This document shows positions 7,964-17,636 of a stretch of 64,000 nucleotides of DNA, piece by piece. A program made the translations under genes and the position numbers. Each line of letters begins with the position of its first letter. The first letter of the stretch is position 1. Below the pieces are notes generated by a model. That model had not been told where the DNA came from. It made no database searches and worked only from the letters and a program-made list of their open reading frames with translations. This DNA is from Gammaproteobacteria bacterium (lineage in GTDB: Bacteria; Pseudomonadota; Gammaproteobacteria; Burkholderiales; Burkholderiaceae_C), in the NCBI GenBank assembly GCA_018828125.1, contig JAHJWB010000016.1:62001-126000 (forward strand), given 5' to 3'.

Positions 7964-9874
7964 ATGGTATCCACCGCATCCCTGTCAACCAAGCTGGTCC
8001 GCATCGGTGCGGGGCTGCTGCTCGTCGCGCTCGCGTCCATTGGACTAACGCTGTGGGTGACTTGGCAGCTCGAAGGTGGCGCTGCGGCAGTGAACGAGGC
8101 TGGTCGCATGCGCATGCAAACCTGGCGACTCACCAGCGTGGCGCAGTCCGATCGGGCGCCAACAGAGGTGGCAGCGCTGGTGCAGCAATTCGACCACAGC
8201 TTGGAGTTGCTGCGCCGGGGCGACGCTAGTCGGCCACTCTTCGTGCCCTGGGACGAAGCCGTCGCGCGCGAATTCGCTACCGTGGAGGCGTTGTGGCAGA
8301 ACCAGCGCCCGCTATGGCTGCAGGCCACACCACCCGACGCCGAGCAGGCGCTGGCCGCGGCCGACGCTTTCGTAGAGGCCATCGATGCCCTGGTGCTCGC
8401 CATCGAGCGCCAGCTCTCGGGCTTCACTGCCATCCTCAACCTGTTCCAGTTCGTCATGATGGCGCTGGCCATCGTCGGTGCCGTGGTGATGCTCTACACG
8501 GGTTACATGTACGTCATCAATCCGCTGGCCCACTTGCGCCAGGGCCTGCGCCAGCTCGAGTCCGGCGACTTCAAGGCGCGCTTGGAGGTTGCCACACTCG
8601 ACGAGTTCGGCCAAGTGGCGGGGGGCTTCAATCGCATGGCGGCCACACTGCAGTCGATGTACGCCGGGCTGGAAAGCCAGGTGGAGACTAAGACGCGCCA
8701 CATCGAAGCGCAGCGCGCGCGGCTTGAGACGCTGTATGAGGTCAGTGCGTTCATGGCCCAAGCCGGAAGCATTGAAGAACTCTCGCGCGGTTTTTCTCAG
8801 CGCGTACGTGCAGTGGTGAGGGCCGATGCGGTGGCGGTGCGCTGGAGCGACGAGGCCAGCCAACGCTACCTGATGCTGGCCACCGACTGTTTTCCGCAGG
8901 ACATGGTGGAAGCCGAGCGCAGCCTGCTGGCAGGTGCTTGTGCGTGCGGGAACCTGCAGCCCGATGCCCGCACCCGTGTGATCCCCATCCGCAGCCATGA
9001 CGAGGTGGAGGTGCGCCATTGCGTGCGCGCTGGCTTCGAGACGCTGGTGAGCGTGCCGGTGCGGCTGCAGCAGCGCCTCATCGGCGAGATCAACCTGTTC
9101 TACCGGACGCAGACCAGCCTGAGCGCAGGCGAGACCGAGCTGTTGGATGCCCTGGCAAGCCACCTTGCCAATGCGCTGGAGAGCCTGCGTGCCGCGGCGC
9201 TGGAACGCGAGGCAGCGGTGGGCGAGGAGCGGGCCTTGATTGCTCGCGAGCTGCATGACTCCATCGCGCAGTCGCTGGCCTTTCTCAAGATCCAGGTGCA
9301 GTTGCTGCGCACTGCAGCAACTAAAGGCCAAAACGCGCGAGTGATGAGCACGCTCGATGAACTCGACGAAGGTCTGCGTGAGAGCATCAACGACGTGCGC
9401 GAACTGCTGGTGCACTTTCGCACCCGCACCAACACCGACGACATCGAACGCGCCCTGCAGGAGACGCTGCAGAAGTTTCAGCACCAGACGGGCTTGTCAG
9501 CCAAGCTGCACGTCGAAGGCCACGGCCTTCCTCTGCCGGCCGACGTGCAGGTGCAGGTGCTGCACGTGTTGCAGGAATCGCTTTCCAACGTGCGCAAGCA
9601 CGCTGGAGCGCGTCACATTCAGCTCGATGTGATCAAGGGCGCACGCTGGCGCTTTCGTGTGCGCGACGACGGTGCGGGATTCGACGTGCTGGACACGCCC
9701 GACGAATCTCATGTCGGTCTGAAGATCATGCGCGAGCGCGCCGCACTCATTGGCGCGCGGGTCGACGTCAGTTCCGAGCCCGGCGACGGCACCACCGTGA
9801 CCCTGACGCTGCCACCCCACCCGGTGGCGGCCAGCCCTATTGCAGCAACCACCACCGAACACCACCTTCCATGA
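7964..9874 (+). CDS. narX: Nitrate/nitrite sensor histidine kinase NarX
   Basis: 636 residues. Order of parts: TM1 (about 13-33); a periplasmic sensor with the P-box-like AAAVNEAGRMRMQTWRL (40-56) that binds nitrate in NarX/NarQ; TM2 (about 154-178); a HAMP linker; a Cys-containing GAF-like region with CACGN near 326-330; and a HisKA_3 dimerisation helix with the phospho-acceptor His431 in ARELHDSIAQS. An HATPase domain at the C-terminus has QESLSNVRKHA and DDGAGFD. It overlaps narL by ATGA, so the two are co-translated. Starts nine bases after the nsrR stop. Signals to NarL to control the nar genes. Confidence 0.93.
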   Translation: MVSTASLSTKLVRIGAGLLLVALASIGLTLWVTWQLEGGAAAVNEAGRMRMQTWRLTSVAQSDRAPTEVAALVQQFDHSLELLRRGDASRPLFVPWDEAVAREFATVEALWQNQRPLWLQATPPDAEQALAAADAFVEAIDALVLAIERQLSGFTAILNLFQFVMMALAIVGAVVMLYTGYMYVINPLAHLRQGLRQLESGDFKARLEVATLDEFGQVAGGFNRMAATLQSMYAGLESQVETKTRHIEAQRARLETLYEVSAFMAQAGSIEELSRGFSQRVRAVVRADAVAVRWSDEASQRYLMLATDCFPQDMVEAERSLLAGACACGNLQPDARTRVIPIRSHDEVEVRHCVRAGFETLVSVPVRLQQRLIGEINLFYRTQTSLSAGETELLDALASHLANALESLRAAALEREAAVGEERALIARELHDSIAQSLAFLKIQVQLLRTAATKGQNARVMSTLDELDEGLRESINDVRELLVHFRTRTNTDDIERALQETLQKFQHQTGLSAKLHVEGHGLPLPADVQVQVLHVLQESLSNVRKHAGARHIQLDVIKGARWRFRVRDDGAGFDVLDTPDESHVGLKIMRERAALIGARVDVSSEPGDGTTVTLTLPPHPVAASPIAATTTEHHLP

Positions 9875-10563
9875 CCGTCACACCCACCCACCCGATACAG
9901 TTACTCGTGGTGGACGACCACTCCTTGTTCCGTCGCGGGCTCATGGCCCTGCTTTCGCAGGACACGCGCTTCGAGGTGACTTGCGAGGCGGGTGACGTAG
10001 GCGAGGCACTGCGCTGCGTTGCGCGCCAGCGACCTGACGTGATCTTGCTCGACAACCACCTCCCCGGTGTGTTGGGCGTGGACGCCATCCCCGCGCTGCG
10101 CGAGGCAGCGCCTGGCAGCCGCGTTCTCATGCTCACTGTGAGCGAAAACGAGGCCGACTTGGTGGCCGCGCTCAAAGCCGGCGCTGACGGGTATTTGCTG
10201 AAGACGGTGGAGTCGCACCACCTGTGTGAGGCCATCGTCAAGGTGATGGACGGTGAATCGGTGGTGAGCCCGGAGATGACGACTAAGCTGGTATCGGCCC
10301 TGCGCTCGCAGCCTGCCGCGAACGGTCCTGGCACTTCTATCGTTGCACCCGTGAATAACTCGGATTCTGAGCTCGCCTCGCTGTCGGTGCGAGAACTCGA
10401 AATCCTGCACCTTATCGCGCGCGGCGACAGCAACAAACACATCGCCCGTCAGCTCGACATCGCCGAGACCACGGTGAAGATACACGTGCAGCACATCCTG
10501 CGAAAACTCCACCTCACCTCGCGTGTGCAGGCGGCGGTATTTGCCGCCCGACACGCTTCCTAG
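9871..10563 (+). CDS. narL: NarL-type response regulator
   Basis: 230 residues. The receiver domain has DD (15-16), the phospho-acceptor Asp61 in VILLDNHLPG and Lys in YLLKTVE. A linker leads to a LuxR/FixJ-type helix-turn-helix (about 168-225; LSVRELEILHLIARG, ETTVKIHVQHILRKL). Overlaps narX by four bases. Expected to bind NarL heptamers and activate narK/narG promoters when phosphorylated under nitrate. Confidence 0.93.
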   Translation: MTVTPTHPIQLLVVDDHSLFRRGLMALLSQDTRFEVTCEAGDVGEALRCVARQRPDVILLDNHLPGVLGVDAIPALREAAPGSRVLMLTVSENEADLVAALKAGADGYLLKTVESHHLCEAIVKVMDGESVVSPEMTTKLVSALRSQPAANGPGTSIVAPVNNSDSELASLSVRELEILHLIARGDSNKHIARQLDIAETTVKIHVQHILRKLHLTSRVQAAVFAARHAS

Positions 10564-10658
10564 CAGGCCCGCCAGTTGCCCATCTTGAGCGGCGGGGTGC
10601 CGCACAGCTTGCTCGCGGTGGATGTCGACAGCGAATAGGTCAACCACGCTCTCGCGCA

Positions 10659-10672
10659 TTGATCCAGGTCAA
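10659..10672 (+). promoter_or_regulatory. FNR/Anr-type box upstream of narK
   Basis: TTGATCCAGGTCAA matches the FNR/Anr/Dnr consensus TTGAT-N4-ATCAA at nine of ten positions. It sits 154 bases upstream of the narK1 start in the 263-base gap after narL, a suitable place for anaerobic activation of the transporter-reductase operon. NarL heptamers were not confidently identified by eye in the same gap, and no other gene is seen there. Confidence 0.65.
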
Positions 10673-10826
10673 CCGGCGGCCACAAACCGGTTGAGGTAGT
10701 TCTTCTGGACGCCCTGAGTCCTCCCACCATCGTTCTTCAGAGCCGCCCTGACCACCCGGGTGACGGATAGCCACCAGCGTGCCCATCGCCGACAGTCTTG
10801 CCATGCCCCGCGTGGAGAAAGACATC

Positions 10827-12095
10827 ATGGCCTCTGAACTGAACAACGACAAAAAAGCGTGGTCGGTGCTGCTCGTCAGCACGCTGGCCTTCACCGTGTG
10901 CTTCATGGTCTGGATGATGTTCGGCGTCATCGGCATCCCGATCAAGAAGGCGCTCGACCTCAACTCCACCCAGTTCGGCTTGCTCATGGCTACACCGGTG
11001 CTCACCGGCTCGCTGGTGCGCGTGCCGCTGGGCATATGGACTGACCGCTACGGCGGTCGCATCGTGATGGCCCTGCTCATGGCAATCACCGTGCCGGCGA
11101 TCTGGCTCATGAGCTTTGCCACCGCTTACTGGCACTTCCTCACCATCGGCCTCTTCGTGGGCCTCGCGGGCGGATCATTTTCGGTCGGAACGCCTTACGT
11201 AGCACGCTGGTTCCCAAAACACCGCCAGGGCATGGCCATGGGCGTGTACGGCGCGGGCAACTCGGGCGCAGCGGTCAACAAGTTCGTGGCCCCTGTGCTG
11301 TTGGTCGCCTTCGGCTGGACCATGGTGCCGCAGGTGTACGCGGCGATCATGCTGGGCACGGTGGTGCTGTTCTGGCTCTTCACCTACAGCAACCCTGACC
11401 ACCTGGTGCCGAGCAATGTGTCCTTCGTGGACCAGCTCAAGGCGCTGAAAGACCCCAAGGTGCTGAAGTACTGCCAGTACTACAGCATCGTCTTCGGCGG
11501 CTATGTGGCGCTCTCGCTGTGGATGGTGCAGTACTACGTGGGCGAGTTCGGTCTGGACATCCGCGTGGCGGCGCTGCTTGCGGCCTGCTTCTCGCTGCCC
11601 GGCGGTGTGTTGCGCGCGGTGGGCGGTGTGATGTCGGACAAGTTCGGAGCACACAAGGTCACCTGGTGGGTGTTGTGGGTGAGCTGGATCTGTTTGTTCC
11701 TGCTGTCGTACCCGCAGACCGATTTCACAGTGGCCACGGTGGACGGCCCCAAGACCTTCCACATCGGCCTCAACGTCTACCTTTTCACCGCGCTGATGTT
11801 CATCCTGGGCATCGCCTGGGCGTTCGGCAAGGCCAGCGTCTTCAAGTACATCAGTGACGACTACCCGAAGAACATCGGCGCCATCAGCGGCATCGTGGGA
11901 CTGGCCGGTGGCCTGGGGGGCTTCGTGCTGCCCATCCTGTTCGGCGTGTTGATGGACCTCACCGGCATCCGCTCGAGCGCTTTCATGTTGATGTACGGCG
12001 TGGTCTGGGTGTCGCTCATCTGGATGTACTGGACCGAGGTGCGCAGGACCGAAGTCATGGGCACCAACGCAAAACCATTTTCCCTTCAGAACTGA
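10827..12095 (+). CDS. narK1: Nitrate/nitrite MFS transporter, NarK1-like
   Basis: 422 residues from ATG 10827, with GGAGA eight bases upstream; in-frame starts further upstream are less well supported. Twelve predicted helices, typical of the NNP family. The nitrate signature is visible as GVYGAGNSGAAVNKF in the fifth helix, and the substrate-site arginine lies in VRVPLGIWTDRYG. The compact length (about 420) fits type I NarK, generally viewed as proton-coupled nitrate importers. Followed after 19 bases by a second NarK. Confidence 0.9.
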   Translation: MASELNNDKKAWSVLLVSTLAFTVCFMVWMMFGVIGIPIKKALDLNSTQFGLLMATPVLTGSLVRVPLGIWTDRYGGRIVMALLMAITVPAIWLMSFATAYWHFLTIGLFVGLAGGSFSVGTPYVARWFPKHRQGMAMGVYGAGNSGAAVNKFVAPVLLVAFGWTMVPQVYAAIMLGTVVLFWLFTYSNPDHLVPSNVSFVDQLKALKDPKVLKYCQYYSIVFGGYVALSLWMVQYYVGEFGLDIRVAALLAACFSLPGGVLRAVGGVMSDKFGAHKVTWWVLWVSWICLFLLSYPQTDFTVATVDGPKTFHIGLNVYLFTALMFILGIAWAFGKASVFKYISDDYPKNIGAISGIVGLAGGLGGFVLPILFGVLMDLTGIRSSAFMLMYGVVWVSLIWMYWTEVRRTEVMGTNAKPFSLQN

Positions 12096-12114
12096 AGTCT
12101 TGCCAGTAAACACC

Positions 12115-13743
12115 ATGAACAACACCAACAAGATCGGCCCCGATATCGTGGATTGGCGTCCGGAAGACGACAAATTCTGGAACGCCACCGGCAAGCGCCT
12201 TGCCTACCGCAATCTCTGGATCTCCGTCCCGGCGCTGCTATGCGGTTTCGCCGTCTGGGGCATGTGGGGGATCATCACGGTGCAGATGCTCAACCTGGGC
12301 TTCCCCTTCACCCAGGCCGAGCTGTTCACGCTCACAGCCATCTCGGGAATCTCGGGCGCCACCATGCGTATCCCGGCGTCCTTTTTGGTGCGGCTGGCGG
12401 GTGGTCGCAACACCATCTTTCTCACCACCGCGATGCTGCTGGCCCCGGCCATCGGCACCGGCTTTGCGCTGCAGCACCCCGAGTGGCCGCTGTGGGTTTT
12501 CCAGCTGCTGGCGCTGTGGTCGGGCGTGGGCGGAGGCAACTTCGCCAGCTCGATGTCCAACATCAGCACCTTCTTCCCCAAACGCTTGCAGGGCACGGCG
12601 CTGGGCCTGAACGCGGGCCTAGGCAACTTCGGCGTGACCACGATGCAGATCGTCATCCCGCTCGTGATGACGCTGCCCTTGCTGGGTGCTTTTGGTGGTG
12701 AGTCGATGACGCTGGTGAAGGACAGCGGCTGGATCTTCGGCAAGATCGCTGCCGGCACGCCCACCTGGATCCAGAACGCCGGTTTCGCCTGGGTGATCTC
12801 GCTGGTGCCCCTGTCGATCCTCGCCTGGTTCGGCATGAACAACCTCAAGACCGTATCGCCCGACACCGGCAGCCCACTGGTAGCCTTTGCCAAGGTCACC
12901 TACCTCTACACCCTGGCCTTCATCCCGGCCATCTTCATGCTCTGGCTGTACCTGCCTGCGCCTACCGGGCTGGGAATCCTGAACATGTGGATCGCCATCC
13001 CGCTGGACATCATCCTGGCGCTACTCATGATGCGCCTGGCCGCCTTCGGTGCCATGAAGGAAAACGTGGCAAAGCAGTTCGCGATCTTCGGCAATAAGCA
13101 CACCTGGTCGCTCACCGCGCTCTACATCGTCACCTTCGGTTCCTTCATTGGCTTCTCGATGGTGCTGCCGCTAGCCATCACAGTGATTTTCGGCTTTCAG
13201 CACGTGGCGGACGCGGCCGGCGTGATGACGCACACGCTGAAAAACCCGAACGCCCCGTCGGCACTTACCTATGCCTGGATCGGCCCCTTCGTCGGTGCCG
13301 CGGTGCGCCCCATCGGAGGCTGGATCTCCGACAAGGTCGGTGGCTCCATCGTCACGCAGGTCATCTCGGCGGTGATGGTTCTGGCATCCGCCGCGGTGGG
13401 CTACGTAATGATGCAGGCCTACGGCTCGGCGACACCCGAGCAGTACTTTCCCGCCTTCATCGGCCTGTTCATCGTGCTGTTCTTTGCCAGCGGCATCGGC
13501 AACGGATCGACCTTTCGCACCATCGGCGTCATCTTCGATCGCCAGCAGGCAGGCCCCGTGCTGGGCTGGACCTCGGCCGTGGCCGCCTACGGCGCCTTTA
13601 TCGCACCAGTGGTGATCGGCGCGCAGATCAAGGCCGGCACACCGCAGTACGCCATGTACGGCTTCGCCGTCTTCTATGCCGTCTGCCTGGTCCTGAACTG
13701 GTGGTTCTACCTGCGTGAAGGCGCAGAGATCAAAAACCCCTGA
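12115..13743 (+). CDS. narK2: Nitrate/nitrite MFS transporter, NarK2-like
   Basis: 542 residues from ATG 12115. A longer NNP transporter with extended loops and the signature GLNAGLGNFGVTTMQ in helix five and GIGNGSTFRTIGVIF in a later helix, as in type II NarK (nitrate/nitrite antiport). The pairing of a short and a long NarK in tandem mirrors the NarK1-NarK2 fusion known from Paracoccus, but here the two are separate genes. Ends 45 bases before narG and very probably belongs to the same operon. Confidence 0.9.
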   Translation: MNNTNKIGPDIVDWRPEDDKFWNATGKRLAYRNLWISVPALLCGFAVWGMWGIITVQMLNLGFPFTQAELFTLTAISGISGATMRIPASFLVRLAGGRNTIFLTTAMLLAPAIGTGFALQHPEWPLWVFQLLALWSGVGGGNFASSMSNISTFFPKRLQGTALGLNAGLGNFGVTTMQIVIPLVMTLPLLGAFGGESMTLVKDSGWIFGKIAAGTPTWIQNAGFAWVISLVPLSILAWFGMNNLKTVSPDTGSPLVAFAKVTYLYTLAFIPAIFMLWLYLPAPTGLGILNMWIAIPLDIILALLMMRLAAFGAMKENVAKQFAIFGNKHTWSLTALYIVTFGSFIGFSMVLPLAITVIFGFQHVADAAGVMTHTLKNPNAPSALTYAWIGPFVGAAVRPIGGWISDKVGGSIVTQVISAVMVLASAAVGYVMMQAYGSATPEQYFPAFIGLFIVLFFASGIGNGSTFRTIGVIFDRQQAGPVLGWTSAVAAYGAFIAPVVIGAQIKAGTPQYAMYGFAVFYAVCLVLNWWFYLREGAEIKNP

Positions 13744-13788
13744 CCCCTGCGCACCTCTGATGCCCCGCCCCAATTCTCGGAGACCCTC

Positions 13789-16700
13789 ATGAGCCATTTC
13801 CTCGACCGCCTTTCCCACTTCTCTCTGCCGCGCGAAAACTTCTCGGGCAACCACGGTCAGACCACTGGTGAAGACCGCACCTGGGAAGATGCCTACCGCA
13901 ATCGGTGGGCGCACGACAAGATCGTGCGCAGCACCCACGGCGTGAACTGCACCGGCTCTTGCTCGTGGAAGATCTACGTTAAGGGCGGCATCGTCACCTG
14001 GGAAACCCAGCAAACGGACTACCCGCGCACACGGTGGGACATGCCCAATCACGAGCCGCGCGGTTGCGCACGCGGTGCCTCCTATAGCTGGTACCTGTAT
14101 TCCGCCAACCGCGTGAAATACCCCATGGTGCGCGGGCGCCTGCTGGAGCGCTGGCGTGCCGCACTCAGCGTGGCAAAGACCCCGGTGGACGCCTGGGCCA
14201 CCATCGTCGAGAACCCCGAAGCCCGTCGCGACTACCAGCAGGTGCGTGGCATGGGTGGCTTCGTGCGCAGCACCTGGGACGAAGTCAACCAGCTGATCGC
14301 AGCAGCCAACGTCTACACCATCAAGCAGCACGGACCCGACCGCATCATTGGCTTCAGCCCCATCCCTGCCATGAGCATGGTGAGCTACGCCGCCGGCTCG
14401 CGTTACCTCTCGCTCATCGGCGGCGTGTGCATGAGCTTCTACGACTGGTACTGCGACCTGCCGCCGGCAAGCCCGCAGGTCTGGGGCGAGCAGACCGACG
14501 TGCCCGAATCGGCCGACTGGTACAACAGCTCGTTCATCATCGCCTGGGGCTCCAACGTGCCGCAGACGCGCACGCCCGACGCTCATTTCTTCACCGAGGT
14601 GCGCTACAAGGGCGCCAAGACGGTGGCTGTGACACCTGACTACTCCGAGGTCGCCAAGCTCTCCGACCTCTGGCTTCACCCCAAGCAGGGCACCGATGCT
14701 GCACTTGCAATGGCCATGGGCCATGTGGTGCTGAAGAACTTCTATTTTCCCGATGGTGGCAAGCCGCGCAGCAGCTACTTCGACGACTACGCACGCCGCT
14801 ACACCGATCTTCCGCTGTTGGTGATGCTGAAAGAGCATACGCTCGCAGACGGTACGACAACCCTGGTGCCCGACCGCTACCTGCGAGCGAGCGATTTCAA
14901 CGGCCAGCTCGCCCAGAAGAACAACCCCGAGTGGAAAACCGTGGCTTTCGATACCGAGGGCAAGGCGGTGTTACCTAACGGCTCAATCGGTTTCCGCTGG
15001 GGCGAAGCCGGGCGCGCCGACGAAGGCAAGTGGAACCTGGAAGCCAAGGAAGCCCGCGGAGACACCGACGTGAAGCTCAAGCTCTCGGTGATTGAGGATG
15101 GCGAGCAGGACACCCAGGTAGTGGACGTGGCTTTCCCCTACTTTGGTGGCGAAGCCGCGCCACATTTCACTGCCAACGCGCAGAACGGTTCCATCAACCA
15201 CGCCCGTGTTCCAGCTGTTCGCCTGCGCTTGGGCAAGGCCGGTGAAGAGCGCCACGCCCTGGTGGCGACTGTGTTCGACCTGCAGGTCGCGCAGTACGGC
15301 ATCGACCGCGGTCTGGGCAGCGGTGCGAAAAACTTCGACGACAACGCAGCCTACACCCCTGCCTGGCAGGAGAGCATCACCGGTGTGCCGCGCGACCAGG
15401 TCATCACCGTAGCGCAGCAGTTCGCCGACAACGCCGACAAAACACACGGCAAGTCGATGGTGATCATCGGCGCGGCCATGAACCACTGGTACCACGCGGA
15501 CATGAATTACCGCGGCGTGATCAACCTTTTGATGATGTGCGGCTGCATCGGCCAGAGCGGTGGAGGTTGGGCGCACTACGTGGGCCAGGAAAAGCTGCGC
15601 CCGCAAACAGGCTGGGTGCCTCTGGCCTTTGCGACGGACTGGTTGCGCCCACCGCGTCTGATGAACAGTACCAGCTTCTTTTACGCACACACCGACCAGT
15701 GGCGCTACGAGAAGCTCGGCATGGAAGAGATCGTGAGTCCGCTGGCCGACAAGGCGGCGTTCGGCGGCAGCATGATCGACTTCAACGTGCGCGCCGAGCG
15801 CATGGGCTGGTTGCCCAGCGCCCCTCAGCTCAAGACCAACCCCCTGCAGGTCGTGAAGGACGCGACCGCCGCCGGGCTCGATGCCAAGGATTACGTGGTG
15901 CGTGCGCTCAAAGATGGCACGCTGGCCATGAGCTGTGAAGACCCAGACGCGCCGCAGAACTGGCCGCGCAACATGTTCGTGTGGCGCAGTAACCTGCTGG
16001 GCTCCAGCGGCAAGGGCCACGAATACTTCTGCAAGCACCTGCTGGGCACCGAGAACGGTGTGCAGGGCAAGGATTTGGGACGAGACGAAGCCAAGCCCGA
16101 AGAGGTGGTATGGCACGAGCAAGCGCCTCAGGGCAAGCTCGACCTGCTGGTCACGCTCGACTTCCGCATGAGCACGACCTGCCTGTACTCAGACGTGGTG
16201 CTGCCCACCGCGAGCTGGTACGAGAAGAACGACCTCAACACCAGCGACATGCACCCCTTCATCCACCCGCTCTCGGCGGCGGTGGACCCGGTGTGGCAGA
16301 GCCGCAGCGACTGGGAGATCTACAAGGGATTTGCGAAGGCCTTCAGCGAGGTCTGCGTGGGCCACCTCGGTGTGGAGAAGGAAGTGGTGCTCACCCCCAT
16401 CATGCACGACACTCCGGGCGAACTCGCGCAGCCGTTTGATGTCAAGGAATGGCGCAAGGGCCACTGCGATCTGATCCCCGGCAAGACCGCGCCGCAGATC
16501 ACCGTGGTGGAACGCGACTACCCCAACACCTTTAAACGCTTCACGGCGCTGGGCCCCTTGCTCGAAAAGCTGGGCAACGGCGGCAAGGGCATCGGCTGGA
16601 AGACCGGCACCGAGGTGGAGCAACTCGGCCAGCTCAACGGCACCACGCTGGACGAAGGTGTGACCAAGGGCATGCCGAAGATCGTGACCGATATTGACGC

Positions 16701-17607
16701 CTGCGAAGTCATCCTGCTGCTCGCCCCCGAGACCAACGGCCACGTGGCGGTGAAGGCCTGGGAAGCGCTGGGCAAGCAGACTGGCATCGACCACACCCAT
16801 CTTGCGATCCACCGCGAGGACGAGAAGATCCGCTTCCGAGACATCCAGGCGCAGCCGCGAAAAATCATCAGCAGCCCTACCTGGAGCGGCATTGAGAGCG
16901 AGACGGTGAGCTACAACGCTGGCTACACCAACGTGCATGAACTCATTCCATGGCGCACTCTCACGGGTCGCCAGCAGTTCTATCAGGACCACCCTTGGAT
17001 GATTGCCTTCGGCGAAGGGCTGGGTAGCTACCGCCCGCCGGTGGACCTGAAGGCGACTTCGGGTATCCACAACATCAAGTCCAACGGCAACGCTGAGATC
17101 GTGCTGAACTTCATCACGCCGCACCAGAAGTGGGGCATCCACTCGACGTACAGCGACAACCTGATGATGCTTACCCTCAACCGGGGCGGCACGGTGGTGT
17201 GGCTGAGCGAAGACGACGCCAAGAGCGCCGGCATCGAGGACAACGACTGGGTCGAGCTGTTCAATATCAACGGCGCGGTAGCCGCACGTGCGGTGGTGAG
17301 CCAGCGTGTGAACCCGGGCATGGTGATGATGTACCACTCGCAGGAAAAGATCATCAACACCCCGGGTTCGGAGATCACCGGCGTGCGCGGCGGCATCCAC
17401 AACTCGGTCACGCGCATCGTGCTCAAACCGACTCACATGATCGGTGGCTACGCGCAGCTCAGCTACGGCTTCAACTACTACGGAACGATCGGCACCAACC
17501 GCGACGAATTCGTCGTGGTGCGCAAGATGGACAAGGTGGACTGGCTCGACACACCGGCCGACGACCACCTGATCCGTGCCTACCAGTCCCAGGGCGAGAA
17601 CCCCTGA
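13789..17607 (+). CDS. narG: Respiratory nitrate reductase alpha subunit (molybdenum)
   Basis: 1272 residues, a normal NarG length. The N-terminus binds the FS0 [4Fe-4S] cluster through His and cysteines in HGVNCTGSCSWKIYVKGG and RGCARGASYSW. The Mo ligand Asp lies in ESADWYNSS, followed by IIAWGSNVPQTRTPDAHF. Further molybdopterin-binding signatures run to the C-terminus. Catalyses nitrate to nitrite on the cytoplasmic face, with electrons from NarH. No Tat signal is needed beyond the vestigial N-terminus. A GGAG sequence lies just before ATG 13789. Several long open frames on the opposite strand here are coding shadows. Confidence 0.97.
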   Translation: MSHFLDRLSHFSLPRENFSGNHGQTTGEDRTWEDAYRNRWAHDKIVRSTHGVNCTGSCSWKIYVKGGIVTWETQQTDYPRTRWDMPNHEPRGCARGASYSWYLYSANRVKYPMVRGRLLERWRAALSVAKTPVDAWATIVENPEARRDYQQVRGMGGFVRSTWDEVNQLIAAANVYTIKQHGPDRIIGFSPIPAMSMVSYAAGSRYLSLIGGVCMSFYDWYCDLPPASPQVWGEQTDVPESADWYNSSFIIAWGSNVPQTRTPDAHFFTEVRYKGAKTVAVTPDYSEVAKLSDLWLHPKQGTDAALAMAMGHVVLKNFYFPDGGKPRSSYFDDYARRYTDLPLLVMLKEHTLADGTTTLVPDRYLRASDFNGQLAQKNNPEWKTVAFDTEGKAVLPNGSIGFRWGEAGRADEGKWNLEAKEARGDTDVKLKLSVIEDGEQDTQVVDVAFPYFGGEAAPHFTANAQNGSINHARVPAVRLRLGKAGEERHALVATVFDLQVAQYGIDRGLGSGAKNFDDNAAYTPAWQESITGVPRDQVITVAQQFADNADKTHGKSMVIIGAAMNHWYHADMNYRGVINLLMMCGCIGQSGGGWAHYVGQEKLRPQTGWVPLAFATDWLRPPRLMNSTSFFYAHTDQWRYEKLGMEEIVSPLADKAAFGGSMIDFNVRAERMGWLPSAPQLKTNPLQVVKDATAAGLDAKDYVVRALKDGTLAMSCEDPDAPQNWPRNMFVWRSNLLGSSGKGHEYFCKHLLGTENGVQGKDLGRDEAKPEEVVWHEQAPQGKLDLLVTLDFRMSTTCLYSDVVLPTASWYEKNDLNTSDMHPFIHPLSAAVDPVWQSRSDWEIYKGFAKAFSEVCVGHLGVEKEVVLTPIMHDTPGELAQPFDVKEWRKGHCDLIPGKTAPQITVVERDYPNTFKRFTALGPLLEKLGNGGKGIGWKTGTEVEQLGQLNGTTLDEGVTKGMPKIVTDIDACEVILLLAPETNGHVAVKAWEALGKQTGIDHTHLAIHREDEKIRFRDIQAQPRKIISSPTWSGIESETVSYNAGYTNVHELIPWRTLTGRQQFYQDHPWMIAFGEGLGSYRPPVDLKATSGIHNIKSNGNAEIVLNFITPHQKWGIHSTYSDNLMMLTLNRGGTVVWLSEDDAKSAGIEDNDWVELFNINGAVAARAVVSQRVNPGMVMMYHSQEKIINTPGSEITGVRGGIHNSVTRIVLKPTHMIGGYAQLSYGFNYYGTIGTNRDEFVVVRKMDKVDWLDTPADDHLIRAYQSQGENP

Positions 17608-17636
17608 ACACCCGCCGATCCGAAGGAGCCTGAATC

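Noticed and set aside
13171-14838. Long open frame (555 codons) on the minus strand across narK2/narG
   Set aside because: Product is His/Val/Ala-rich without a family, and it lies opposite two certain genes with high GC third positions; a coding shadow.
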